23,309 bases of DNA, taken from NCBI GenBank assembly GCA_902475535.1, contig CABRZR010000022.1, forward strand, positions 1 through 23,309. The letters are read 5' to 3'. A model generated the notes under the pieces. The model did not search any database. It was not told where the DNA came from and worked only from the letters and a program-made list of their open reading frames with translations. Below are positions 1 through 6,303 of the stretch, one piece after another. Every line of letters starts with the position of its first letter. The stretch's first letter is position 1. Made by a program: the position numbers and the translations under genes. The stretch is from QAMH01 sp900556425 (GTDB lineage Bacteria; Actinomycetota; Coriobacteriia; Coriobacteriales; QAMH01).

Positions 1-352
1 TCGCCTACGCCTTGGTGGTGAACAGGCTCCAGCGGCTCTCGCCGTCCATCTTCTTGGCGAGCTCCTCGACGTCGCCGTAGTACATGCACCAGGCCTGGCA
101 GTGCTGCACGCACATGGGCATCTTGCCCTTGGCGGTGCGCGAGGCGCACATGTCGCAGGACTTGGTGATCACGGGCAGCCAGGTCCACTCCCAGCGGTCC
201 GGCGCGACGGCGCCCTCGCGCTCGTAGGGGCCGGTCTCGGTGAGCTTGATGCCGAACTCGCCCTCGGGCAGGCCCAGCTCCTTCTTGCAGGCCACCTCGC
301 AGGAGTGGCAGCCGGTGCAGTAGTCGTAGTTGATGAGTATTCCCTTGGTCAT
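1..352. repeat. Direct duplication, copy 1 of 2 (Fe-S subunit gene)
   Basis: Bases 1-352 match bases 5939-6290 without any difference that I could find reading both copies in parallel. The identity stops exactly at the start codon of the encoded Fe-S protein: the leaders just upstream (minus strand) are unrelated. At the other side it continues to the window edge, four bases past the stop codon, so its true end is not visible. Confidence 0.9.
5..352 (-). CDS. Two-cluster [4Fe-4S] electron-transfer subunit Fd1 of a molybdopterin oxidoreductase
   Basis: This 115-residue protein is a small iron-sulfur subunit that should pass electrons to or from the molybdenum subunit encoded 28 bases upstream. 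Two four-cysteine sets are visible: C12-x2-C15-x2-C18-x3-C22 and C66-x2-C69-x11-C81-x3-C85, enough for two [4Fe-4S] clusters. C89 is an additional cysteine. It is much shorter than DmsB-type subunits, which carry four clusters. There is no signal peptide or membrane segment, so it is probably cytoplasmic. I chose the ATG at 350-352 because GAGAGG lies a suitable distance upstream and it matches the start of the other copies; an in-frame ATG 12 codons upstream has less support. All third codon positions except codons 4 and 5 are G or C, unlike the neighbouring genes. The gene appears nucleotide-identical to Fd2 at 5943-6290. Confidence 0.92.
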   Translation of the reverse strand: MTKGILINYDYCTGCHSCEVACKKELGLPEGEFGIKLTETGPYEREGAVAPDRWEWTWLPVITKSCDMCASRTAKGKMPMCVQHCQAWCMYYGDVEELAKKMDGESRWSLFTTKA

Positions 353-380
353 GGATCTACCTCTCTCAGTGGTCGTTTCC

Positions 381-2936
381 CTAGGCAAGAACTTCGCCGG
401 TTTTCAGATCGATGCGAACACCCGATTTCTCGGTGATGGCGTTGTTCATCGGGTCGTAGGTGGCACCCGCATCCATGTAATCGTGATACCGCTCGATCTC
501 ATCCTCGCGGGGAGACTCGACCTTCTTGTACCAAGGGAAGTTGCCCGTCTCGGCAATTTGCTCATAGGGCATCGTGTCGCCCTCTTTGACGGGATAGATC
601 TTGCAGATCATGCCCTTGATGGGCGACCCAACACCACCCTGACCCGTCACGAACGCCTTCGTGCAGTTGTTCGGATTGCTCTCGAACGTACCGAAGAGGA
701 ACGGGGCGGCACCATCGGTTTCGGGGAACCACCAACCATGCTCTGCATGGATGGTCTTCTCGTTAACTACGGGAGTCACCTTCGCCAGTTGCTTGAAGCG
801 ACCGTGATCGTTCTCAATCCAGATCCACTGACCATCCTGGATGCCGTACTTTTCCGCCGTCTTGGGATTCACGAGAACGCGAGGCTGCGGATGTAGCTCA
901 CGCATGGTGGGCAGCTGACGATGCTCGGAATGGAAGAACTCGAAGGAACGACCACCGCAGGTCAAAATCAGCGGATACTCCTCCATGAGCTCGGGAGTGG
1001 AAATGGGGCCTTCGGGCGGCTCGGTATGATGCGGGGTAACGGAGAGTCCCCAATAGGCGAATAGCGCCGGGGTGAGCTCCAGGCGGCCGGACGGAGTGCC
1101 GTAGCCCACGGAACCGTCAGGACGGAACATTCCCTTTGCGGCCTTATTGTAGGTAGCGTTGAACTCGTCATAGGAATGGCCGAGCATGCTCGGGTTCTTT
1201 ACCAGCTCTTCCCAATCGGCGGTGAACAGGGTCTTGCCGGAGTTCTTTGCGCCGCCCTGGTCAGTTGCCTCGGTCGTGGCTGAGAAGGAGCCTGTGCCGT
1301 CATGGAGATACCAATTAAGCCAATCGATGTCCGTGTCCCACTGGCCAAAGACCTCGGGATTCAGCCTATGGCCCAGGTCAAGAATAATTTGCTCGTCAGA
1401 CTTGGCCTCGTAGAAGTCCACGACCTTGACCATGGCGCGGCAAGGCGTCCACCAGGTACGCGCAGAATTGCGCTCGGGGCTCATGGCCACGGGCAGGATA
1501 ATATCTGCCAGCGCCACGGACGTGGGAGTGATGTAGGGGTCGGCATTCACGATGAACGGGATACGCTTCATGGCCTCGAGAACACGTGGAGCATCCTGCG
1601 AGGGGCAAGAAAGCGTATTCGACGACTGGATCCACATCATCTTGATGGGATAGGGAAAATCGTCTTCGATAGCCTGAAGCAGGCCGTCCGATGAAGCATG
1701 CGCGACAAAGTCGCCTCCCTCGATACCGAGGGCAAAGTTGTTGTTCAGCTTCTTGAGACGCCATTCCACCGGGGTGAGTTCCTCACCGGAAGCGTATCCG
1801 GCGTTAATCTCAAAGGCGTTATGCATGAGGATGTTTCCACCGGGGACGTCGACGTTGCCACAAAGGGCCATGAGGTCGCAGCCCGCAAGTGTCAGCGCCA
1901 TGGCGGAGAGTTGCTGATCAAAGGCAAGGCCCCACTGAATAGCACCAGGCTTGGCAGATGCATAGAGACGAGCAGAGGCACGGATATCATCAGCATCCAG
2001 GTCGCAGATTTCCGCAGCCCACTCCGGCGTCATGTCCTTCACCGATTCCGCCAGCTCGTCAAAACCGGCACACCACAGGTCAACAAACTCCTCGTCATAG
2101 AGCTTTTCGTTGATGATGACGTTGATCCAGGCGCATGCCAGGGCCGCATCCGTGCCAGGACGAATCTGGAGCCAATACTCGGCTCGGGCACCCCACCAGG
2201 TCAGACGCGGGTCGATGGAAATGATTTTCGTACCCATTTGGACACACTGCACGAGCCAGTGGCCAATATAACCATCGGCATTCGAGGCCAGTGGCTCATT
2301 GCCCCAGACAACGAGAACTTCGGGCGGCACCCATTCCGGGTTGTTGTAACGGTCGGGATGACCTTCGGAGGCGTCTACGATGGGGAAGTCGCCGAAGGGC
2401 GCGATGGATCCGCAAATACGCGGCATATAGCACGAGAAGCCCGTGAAGCCGAAAGTGGAGATGTTCGGGGTCTTGAGTGCAGCCTGCCCAAAGAAGGGGA
2501 CCTGCCAGTTAATATTGCGGCCAGTACCATGGACGCAAATGATGGCATTGCCGCCGTCAGTCTCCCAAATGTCCTTGACCTTGGCTTCGATTTCGTCGTA
2601 GGCCTCTTCCCAGGAAATGCGCTCCCACTTGTTCTCGCCACGTTCCCCAGCGCGCTTCATGGGATACTTCAGGCGGTCGGGATGATTCACCGATTCGTCG
2701 AGAGTCAGACATTTAATGCAAAGCTTGCCGTTCGTGCACGGATCGAGGGGGTCTCCCTCGACGCGCTCAAGCTTGCCATCCTTGACATAGAGCAACACGC
2801 CGCACGAGGTATGACAACCCGGGGGCGAGTAGTGATAGGTGCGGGTAACGGTATAGCCGTCTTCCTCCCACTGCCATTCGCCCTCGTGATATGCCTTGCG
2901 GTCAATGCCGTCAAGAAACTCCTGATAGTTTGCCAT
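381..2936 (-). CDS. Molybdopterin oxidoreductase catalytic subunit Mo1 (DMSO reductase superfamily; candidate aromatic dehydroxylase)
   Basis: This 851-residue protein is a catalytic subunit with a bis-pterin molybdenum (or tungsten) cofactor. Visible parts are an N-terminal Fe-S segment (C41-x3-C45, then C73 and C76), the central pterin-binding domain (about 85-600; GTGRNINWQ near 137-145, CYMPR at 169-173, VVWGNEPLASNADG near 210, SIDPRLTWWGARAEYW near 240) and a C-terminal dinucleotide-binding domain from about 660. It begins directly with the enzyme domain, has no twin-arginine signal, and so is likely cytoplasmic. The start has a strong ribosome site (AAGGAGG, minus strand). Fd1 follows after 28 bases, which implies a two-subunit enzyme. 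It is a diverged paralogue of Mo2. In Eggerthellaceae such enzymes include catechol dehydroxylases; the family also holds acetylene hydratase and pyrogallol transhydroxylase. The substrate cannot be read from the sequence. C67 is present here but is tyrosine in Mo2. Confidence 0.93.
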   Translation of the reverse strand: MANYQEFLDGIDRKAYHEGEWQWEEDGYTVTRTYHYSPPGCHTSCGVLLYVKDGKLERVEGDPLDPCTNGKLCIKCLTLDESVNHPDRLKYPMKRAGERGENKWERISWEEAYDEIEAKVKDIWETDGGNAIICVHGTGRNINWQVPFFGQAALKTPNISTFGFTGFSCYMPRICGSIAPFGDFPIVDASEGHPDRYNNPEWVPPEVLVVWGNEPLASNADGYIGHWLVQCVQMGTKIISIDPRLTWWGARAEYWLQIRPGTDAALACAWINVIINEKLYDEEFVDLWCAGFDELAESVKDMTPEWAAEICDLDADDIRASARLYASAKPGAIQWGLAFDQQLSAMALTLAGCDLMALCGNVDVPGGNILMHNAFEINAGYASGEELTPVEWRLKKLNNNFALGIEGGDFVAHASSDGLLQAIEDDFPYPIKMMWIQSSNTLSCPSQDAPRVLEAMKRIPFIVNADPYITPTSVALADIILPVAMSPERNSARTWWTPCRAMVKVVDFYEAKSDEQIILDLGHRLNPEVFGQWDTDIDWLNWYLHDGTGSFSATTEATDQGGAKNSGKTLFTADWEELVKNPSMLGHSYDEFNATYNKAAKGMFRPDGSVGYGTPSGRLELTPALFAYWGLSVTPHHTEPPEGPISTPELMEEYPLILTCGGRSFEFFHSEHRQLPTMRELHPQPRVLVNPKTAEKYGIQDGQWIWIENDHGRFKQLAKVTPVVNEKTIHAEHGWWFPETDGAAPFLFGTFESNPNNCTKAFVTGQGGVGSPIKGMICKIYPVKEGDTMPYEQIAETGNFPWYKKVESPREDEIERYHDYMDAGATYDPMNNAITEKSGVRIDLKTGEVLA

Positions 2937-3111
2937 TCTTTCCTCCTTCTCTTGTGCAACGGGAGCACATCGCGCATCCTAAGATGCGTATCGAGCGTTT
3001 CGCATCCCGCGCTCCGTCCATACTTAGGGCAGCGCGGGCATTAACTTTCCTTCCTAGACCATCTAATGCCATGGGGATTAGATGCGCTTCTACCGGGATA
3101 AACGCCTGTCC
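2937..3111 (-). promoter_or_regulatory. Leader of the Mo1 gene with two inverted repeats
   Basis: This 175-base gap separates the end of MFS1 from the Mo1 start. It holds a perfect 8-bp inverted repeat, CATCTAAT at 3060-3067 and ATTAGATG at 3077-3084 with a 9-base spacer, and a short hairpin CGCATC (2973-2978) / GATGCG (2983-2988). Neither is followed by a T-run in the direction of transcription, so an operator or an mRNA structure is more likely than an intrinsic terminator. No convincing -35/-10 pair was identified. The ribosome site of Mo1 lies at its left end. Confidence 0.45.
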
Positions 3112-4356
3112 TTATTCCCACTGGGCGCGAATCTTCTTCTTTTGCGAGAGCGCGATGGCGACAAGCAGGGCACAGGCGATGAGTATGCCTATGCCAGCCA
3201 GGAACGAGCCGACGTAGCTACCGGTAATGTCATAGCAAGCTCCGACAGCCGCGGCGCCAAAGCATCCGATGATGCCGGACATGCGCGAATAAGAAAGGAT
3301 TTGCGCGAAGTACTTCTTTCCGAATATCTCCGAAAGCAACGTGGGAACCGAAATGGTGATGATCACCGAATTCATGCCAAACACGAAAGCGGCTACCATA
3401 AGCGGTACTTCGCTCTGCAAAAACGAGAATCCCAAGAGGGAGGCAGCAGTCACGCCAAGAGTGATATAGGTCGAGGCAGCGACACCTATCTTGTCCGTCA
3501 CCCAACCCATGACAAGGGTTGCGACCGTGTAGCCAAGCTGTGCCAGGGCCAATATGCTGGCGCCAAACGCCGCGGTATACCCCAATGACTCCGCAAATCC
3601 CGGAAGATGGTTGTTGTAGCCACTAAACAATGCTTCGATACCTGCATACAGGAAAACGCACACGAACGCCAAGGTGACGATGGCCTTCTTTGCCGGCATA
3701 CCATGAATATCAGCGGCTTCTTCGGCTACGCTCTCCTTCTCATCAGCTCCGTAGGGCTTCAAGCCCATCTCCTCCGGATGCAAACGGAATACGAAGATGG
3801 TCCAGGGAAGAACGAGAATGCAGATGATGACGGCAATGGCAGGATACGTGAGCCTCCAGCCTATTTCCCCGATAAGCCAAGTACCGAGTATGGGAAAGAT
3901 CACGCCACCAATGCCCGATCCGCACATGGCAATACCGAGGGCCGTGCCGCGACGCTTTATGAACCAGTTTTCGATGAGTACCGTTGAAGCGACCACGAAC
4001 ACGAGCGCGCCGGCAATGCCGAGCACTACGCCACCCACATACCACTGCCATAGCTCCGTAAACAGACCCATACAGGCTTCAGTCGCAGCGATAATTAGAA
4101 AGCAGCCGGTCAAAAACACGCGGAAGTTCCACTTTGGCAAAAATTTCGCCACCAAAGGATAAGTAACAGTCGTAGCTATGAAGTAAAACGTCAGGTAAAG
4201 CGCCAAGGCCCCACGATCGAAGCCAAGATCATCACAGATCGGCACAAAGAAAATCCCGCCGGAATTCATGATGGCTCCTAGGGCGCCAGCCTGCAGGAAG
4301 CAGCACCCGATCATAACGAGCCATGCGTAATGGATACGTCCCTTGCTCTCAGACAA
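3112..4356 (-). CDS. 12-TM MFS transporter MFS1
   Basis: This roughly 414-residue major facilitator superfamily carrier probably moves the substrate or product of the neighbouring molybdoenzymes across the cytoplasmic membrane. Hydrophobic helices run through the whole length, broken by the charged central loop (near LKPYGADEKESVAEEAA) that separates the two six-helix halves. ENWFIKRRGTALGIAMCGSG is the conserved segment of MCT/oxalate-formate-type carriers, and GWVTDKIG is the inter-helix motif of the second half. I place the start at the TTG at 4354-4356: GGAGGTG lies six bases upstream and the resulting N-terminus (MSESKGRI...) matches that of MFS2. An upstream TTG at 4369-4371 would put the ribosome site inside the gene. 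It is a paralogue of MFS2. A hairpin and a small ORF precede it. Confidence 0.9.
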   Translation of the reverse strand: MSESKGRIHYAWLVMIGCCFLQAGALGAIMNSGGIFFVPICDDLGFDRGALALYLTFYFIATTVTYPLVAKFLPKWNFRVFLTGCFLIIAATEACMGLFTELWQWYVGGVVLGIAGALVFVVASTVLIENWFIKRRGTALGIAMCGSGIGGVIFPILGTWLIGEIGWRLTYPAIAVIICILVLPWTIFVFRLHPEEMGLKPYGADEKESVAEEAADIHGMPAKKAIVTLAFVCVFLYAGIEALFSGYNNHLPGFAESLGYTAAFGASILALAQLGYTVATLVMGWVTDKIGVAASTYITLGVTAASLLGFSFLQSEVPLMVAAFVFGMNSVIITISVPTLLSEIFGKKYFAQILSYSRMSGIIGCFGAAAVGACYDITGSYVGSFLAGIGILIACALLVAIALSQKKKIRAQWE

Positions 4357-4377
4357 TGAAAACACCTCCAAGTTGAA

Positions 4378-4409
4378 CCGGGCCCTCCGCCCAGAGACGA
4401 AGGGCCCGG
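4378..4409 (-). promoter_or_regulatory. Perfect 9-bp stem-loop in the leader of MFS1
   Basis: CCGGGCCCT at 4378-4386 pairs exactly with AGGGCCCGG at 4401-4409 across a 14-base loop. On the transcribed strand it lies between the stop of the 31-codon ORF (4423) and the ribosome site of MFS1. No T-tract follows, so it does not look like a standard intrinsic terminator. It may be an mRNA processing or stabilising structure, or one arm of an attenuation device. Confidence 0.5.
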
Positions 4410-4422
4410 AATTGGGGATTGG

Positions 4423-4518
4423 CTAGTTGGGCATGAACCACATGCGCCCGGGAAGATGAAGGCCCGTTTCACGATCAAAACGACCCAAAACGCTTGCTTT
4501 CCACAGGGTCATGGCCAT
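4423..4518 (-). CDS. 31-residue small ORF with a near-perfect ribosome site, function unknown
   Basis: I do not recognise this ORF. It runs from the ATG at 4516-4518 to a TAG at 4423-4425 and would encode MAMTLWKASVLGRFDRE followed by 14 more residues ending in MWFMPN. The minus-strand leader reads AAAGGAGGTGC directly before the ATG, as strong as that of any gene in the window, which is the main reason to believe it is translated. A second in-frame ATG is two codons in. The product is basic with several Trp/Phe/Met residues and has no clear membrane helix. It sits between two MFS genes with the 9-bp hairpin 14 bases downstream of its stop, so it could be a leader peptide, a small accessory protein of the transporter, or the remnant of a larger gene. 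Confidence 0.5.
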   Translation of the reverse strand: MAMTLWKASVLGRFDRETGLHLPGRMWFMPN

Positions 4519-4562
4519 GCACCTCCTTTCCGCAATCAAAACTCCCAAATGAGACTGGATGC

Positions 4563-5840
4563 CTACTCGGCCACCCAGTGCTCCTTTTGCGTCTTCTTTA
4601 CAGTCGCGTAGGTAATGAGCAGCAAAACAAGCGTGATGGCGAGAACGACGGCGCCAATGGTGAACGCACCGGAATAGGTTCCCGTCGAGGTGTAGAACAG
4701 CGCAATAATTGGTGCACCAAACGCACCGCCAAGGCCAACGCCCATCATGGCGTAGGACAAGACCTTGTCGAAGGAACGCTCGCCAAAGTGATGACGCACG
4801 ATCATGGGGATCGAGATGGTGACGATTGCGTTATTCATTCCGAAGAAGAACGCAGTGATTGCCATGGTCGCCTCGTTGGTGGCAACAAAGGCCCAGCACA
4901 GGAATGTGATGACCGTAATGGCAAACAGGATGATGGTCACATTCTTGGCGCCAATCTTATCGCAGAGGAAGCCACCGCACAGAGACGCCAAAATATAGCC
5001 AGCCTGGAGCAGGGTCATGAGAGTTGCCGAGAAGGTCGCGGCATCGGGACCAAGAATCTCGATGCAGTTTGCCTGGATGTAGGAATTGAATCCGCCGGGG
5101 AAGGAGCAACCGATGCAGGCGATGAACAGGATGACGAATGTGACGGAAGCAACGGCGTACTTCAGCGGGATACCCGGCTTCACGCCCTCGGCTTCTGCAA
5201 GCGCCACGGCATCGGGAGCGGGACCAAAGGGCTCAAGCCCGCTCTTGGAGGGATCGGTGGAGAAAACCGTGAGGGAGAAGATGAGGATGAGGAGCACGAG
5301 CACGGCATTCACGTAGTACACGCCCTGCCAACCAATGCTCTGGAAGAGCTGAGTGAACACGAGCGGGAAGATGGCGCCGCCGATACCAGAGAACAGGTTC
5401 GCGATGCCGAGATAACGACCAGCGACCGCCTCCGTGAACCAGGAGTTGATGAACAGCGGGCAGGCGTAGATAAAGAACTGACCACCGAACAGACCCATGA
5501 TGATACCGAGAGCCGAGAACTGCCAGGTCCAGTCAGGCGTTGCAAACGTGAAGCCCACCAAGCAAAGGGCTACAACTATGACGTCGATGGACAGGAACAG
5601 CTTCGCGTTCTTGGGCAGCAGGATACCGCCGAGGAACGTGCCGACAAGGGCGGCTATGCCGTACATGGAAATCCACATGACATAGGAAACCATGTCGACA
5701 CCAGCCAAAACCGGCATGAACGCAAAATAGGCGGAAGACGAATTAAGCACCGTGCCCAGGCCCACGGCCTGCATGACACAGCACCCCACGAGCACGAGCA
5801 TCGCCCGCTTCTTGGATTGTGCTTGAATAGTACTAGACAT
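4563..5840 (-). CDS. 12-TM MFS transporter MFS2
   Basis: This roughly 425-residue MFS carrier has two six-helix halves separated by a loop around SKSGLEPFGPAPDA. FINSWFTEAVAGRYLGIANL and the glycine-rich GIGGAIFP after it are the first-half family segment; GFLCDKIGAKN is the second-half inter-helix motif. GMNNAIVTISIP parallels GMNSVIITISVP in MFS1, so the two are paralogues, though clearly diverged. The start is the ATG at 5838-5840, which has AAGGAGGT nine bases upstream; further in-frame starts upstream lack a ribosome site. It follows Fd2 after about 100 bases in the same direction. Import of a phenolic substrate or export of its reduced product is the likely role by analogy with similar loci. 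The substrate is unknown. Confidence 0.9.
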   Translation of the reverse strand: MSSTIQAQSKKRAMLVLVGCCVMQAVGLGTVLNSSSAYFAFMPVLAGVDMVSYVMWISMYGIAALVGTFLGGILLPKNAKLFLSIDVIVVALCLVGFTFATPDWTWQFSALGIIMGLFGGQFFIYACPLFINSWFTEAVAGRYLGIANLFSGIGGAIFPLVFTQLFQSIGWQGVYYVNAVLVLLILIFSLTVFSTDPSKSGLEPFGPAPDAVALAEAEGVKPGIPLKYAVASVTFVILFIACIGCSFPGGFNSYIQANCIEILGPDAATFSATLMTLLQAGYILASLCGGFLCDKIGAKNVTIILFAITVITFLCWAFVATNEATMAITAFFFGMNNAIVTISIPMIVRHHFGERSFDKVLSYAMMGVGLGGAFGAPIIALFYTSTGTYSGAFTIGAVVLAITLVLLLITYATVKKTQKEHWVAE

Positions 5841-5942
5841 TTGTATTACCTCCTTGATTTCCCTTTCCACATATATGCTCATATCTGAGCAAGAGGGCGA
5901 GGAAGGGATGCCCCGTGTTTCCTCCCCCGCTCCTCGTCTCGC
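5841..5942 (-). promoter_or_regulatory. Fd2-MFS2 intergenic leader with a short palindrome
   Basis: The gap contains the palindrome GCTCA-TATC-TGAGC at 5877-5890 and a weaker GAGGAA...TTCCTC pairing near 5900-5925. The sequence around the palindrome is AT-rich compared with its surroundings, and the strong ribosome site of MFS2 follows. A regulatory or mRNA-structure role is possible; no clear promoter hexamers were identified. Confidence 0.3.
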
Positions 5943-6290
5943 CTACGCCTTGGTGGTGAACAGGCTCCAGCGGCTCTCGCCGTCCATCTTCTTGGCGAGC
6001 TCCTCGACGTCGCCGTAGTACATGCACCAGGCCTGGCAGTGCTGCACGCACATGGGCATCTTGCCCTTGGCGGTGCGCGAGGCGCACATGTCGCAGGACT
6101 TGGTGATCACGGGCAGCCAGGTCCACTCCCAGCGGTCCGGCGCGACGGCGCCCTCGCGCTCGTAGGGGCCGGTCTCGGTGAGCTTGATGCCGAACTCGCC
6201 CTCGGGCAGGCCCAGCTCCTTCTTGCAGGCCACCTCGCAGGAGTGGCAGCCGGTGCAGTAGTCGTAGTTGATGAGTATTCCCTTGGTCAT
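5939..6290. repeat. Direct duplication, copy 2 of 2 (Fe-S subunit gene)
   Basis: This is the second copy of the 352-base stretch that opens the window. It covers the complete Fe-S subunit gene plus four bases beyond its stop codon. Upstream of the start codon the two loci differ completely (GAGAGGTAGATCC before copy 1, GGAGGGAATGAAG before copy 2). Confidence 0.9.
5943..6290 (-). CDS. Two-cluster [4Fe-4S] electron-transfer subunit Fd2 of a molybdopterin oxidoreductase
   Basis: The protein is identical to Fd1 (115 residues, cysteine sets C12/C15/C18/C22 and C66/C69/C81/C85, extra C89) and is the presumed redox partner of Mo2, whose stop codon lies 13 bases upstream. Two ATGs compete: one at 6294-6296 (MKMTKG...) and one at 6288-6290 (MTKG...). 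The ribosome site AAGGAGG is only two bases from the first but eight from the second, so I prefer the second, which also gives the same protein as Fd1. Codon third positions are almost all G or C. Two different molybdenum subunits are thus served by one identical Fe-S protein sequence. Confidence 0.92.
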   Translation of the reverse strand: MTKGILINYDYCTGCHSCEVACKKELGLPEGEFGIKLTETGPYEREGAVAPDRWEWTWLPVITKSCDMCASRTAKGKMPMCVQHCQAWCMYYGDVEELAKKMDGESRWSLFTTKA

Positions 6291-6303
6291 CTTCATTCCC
6301 TCC

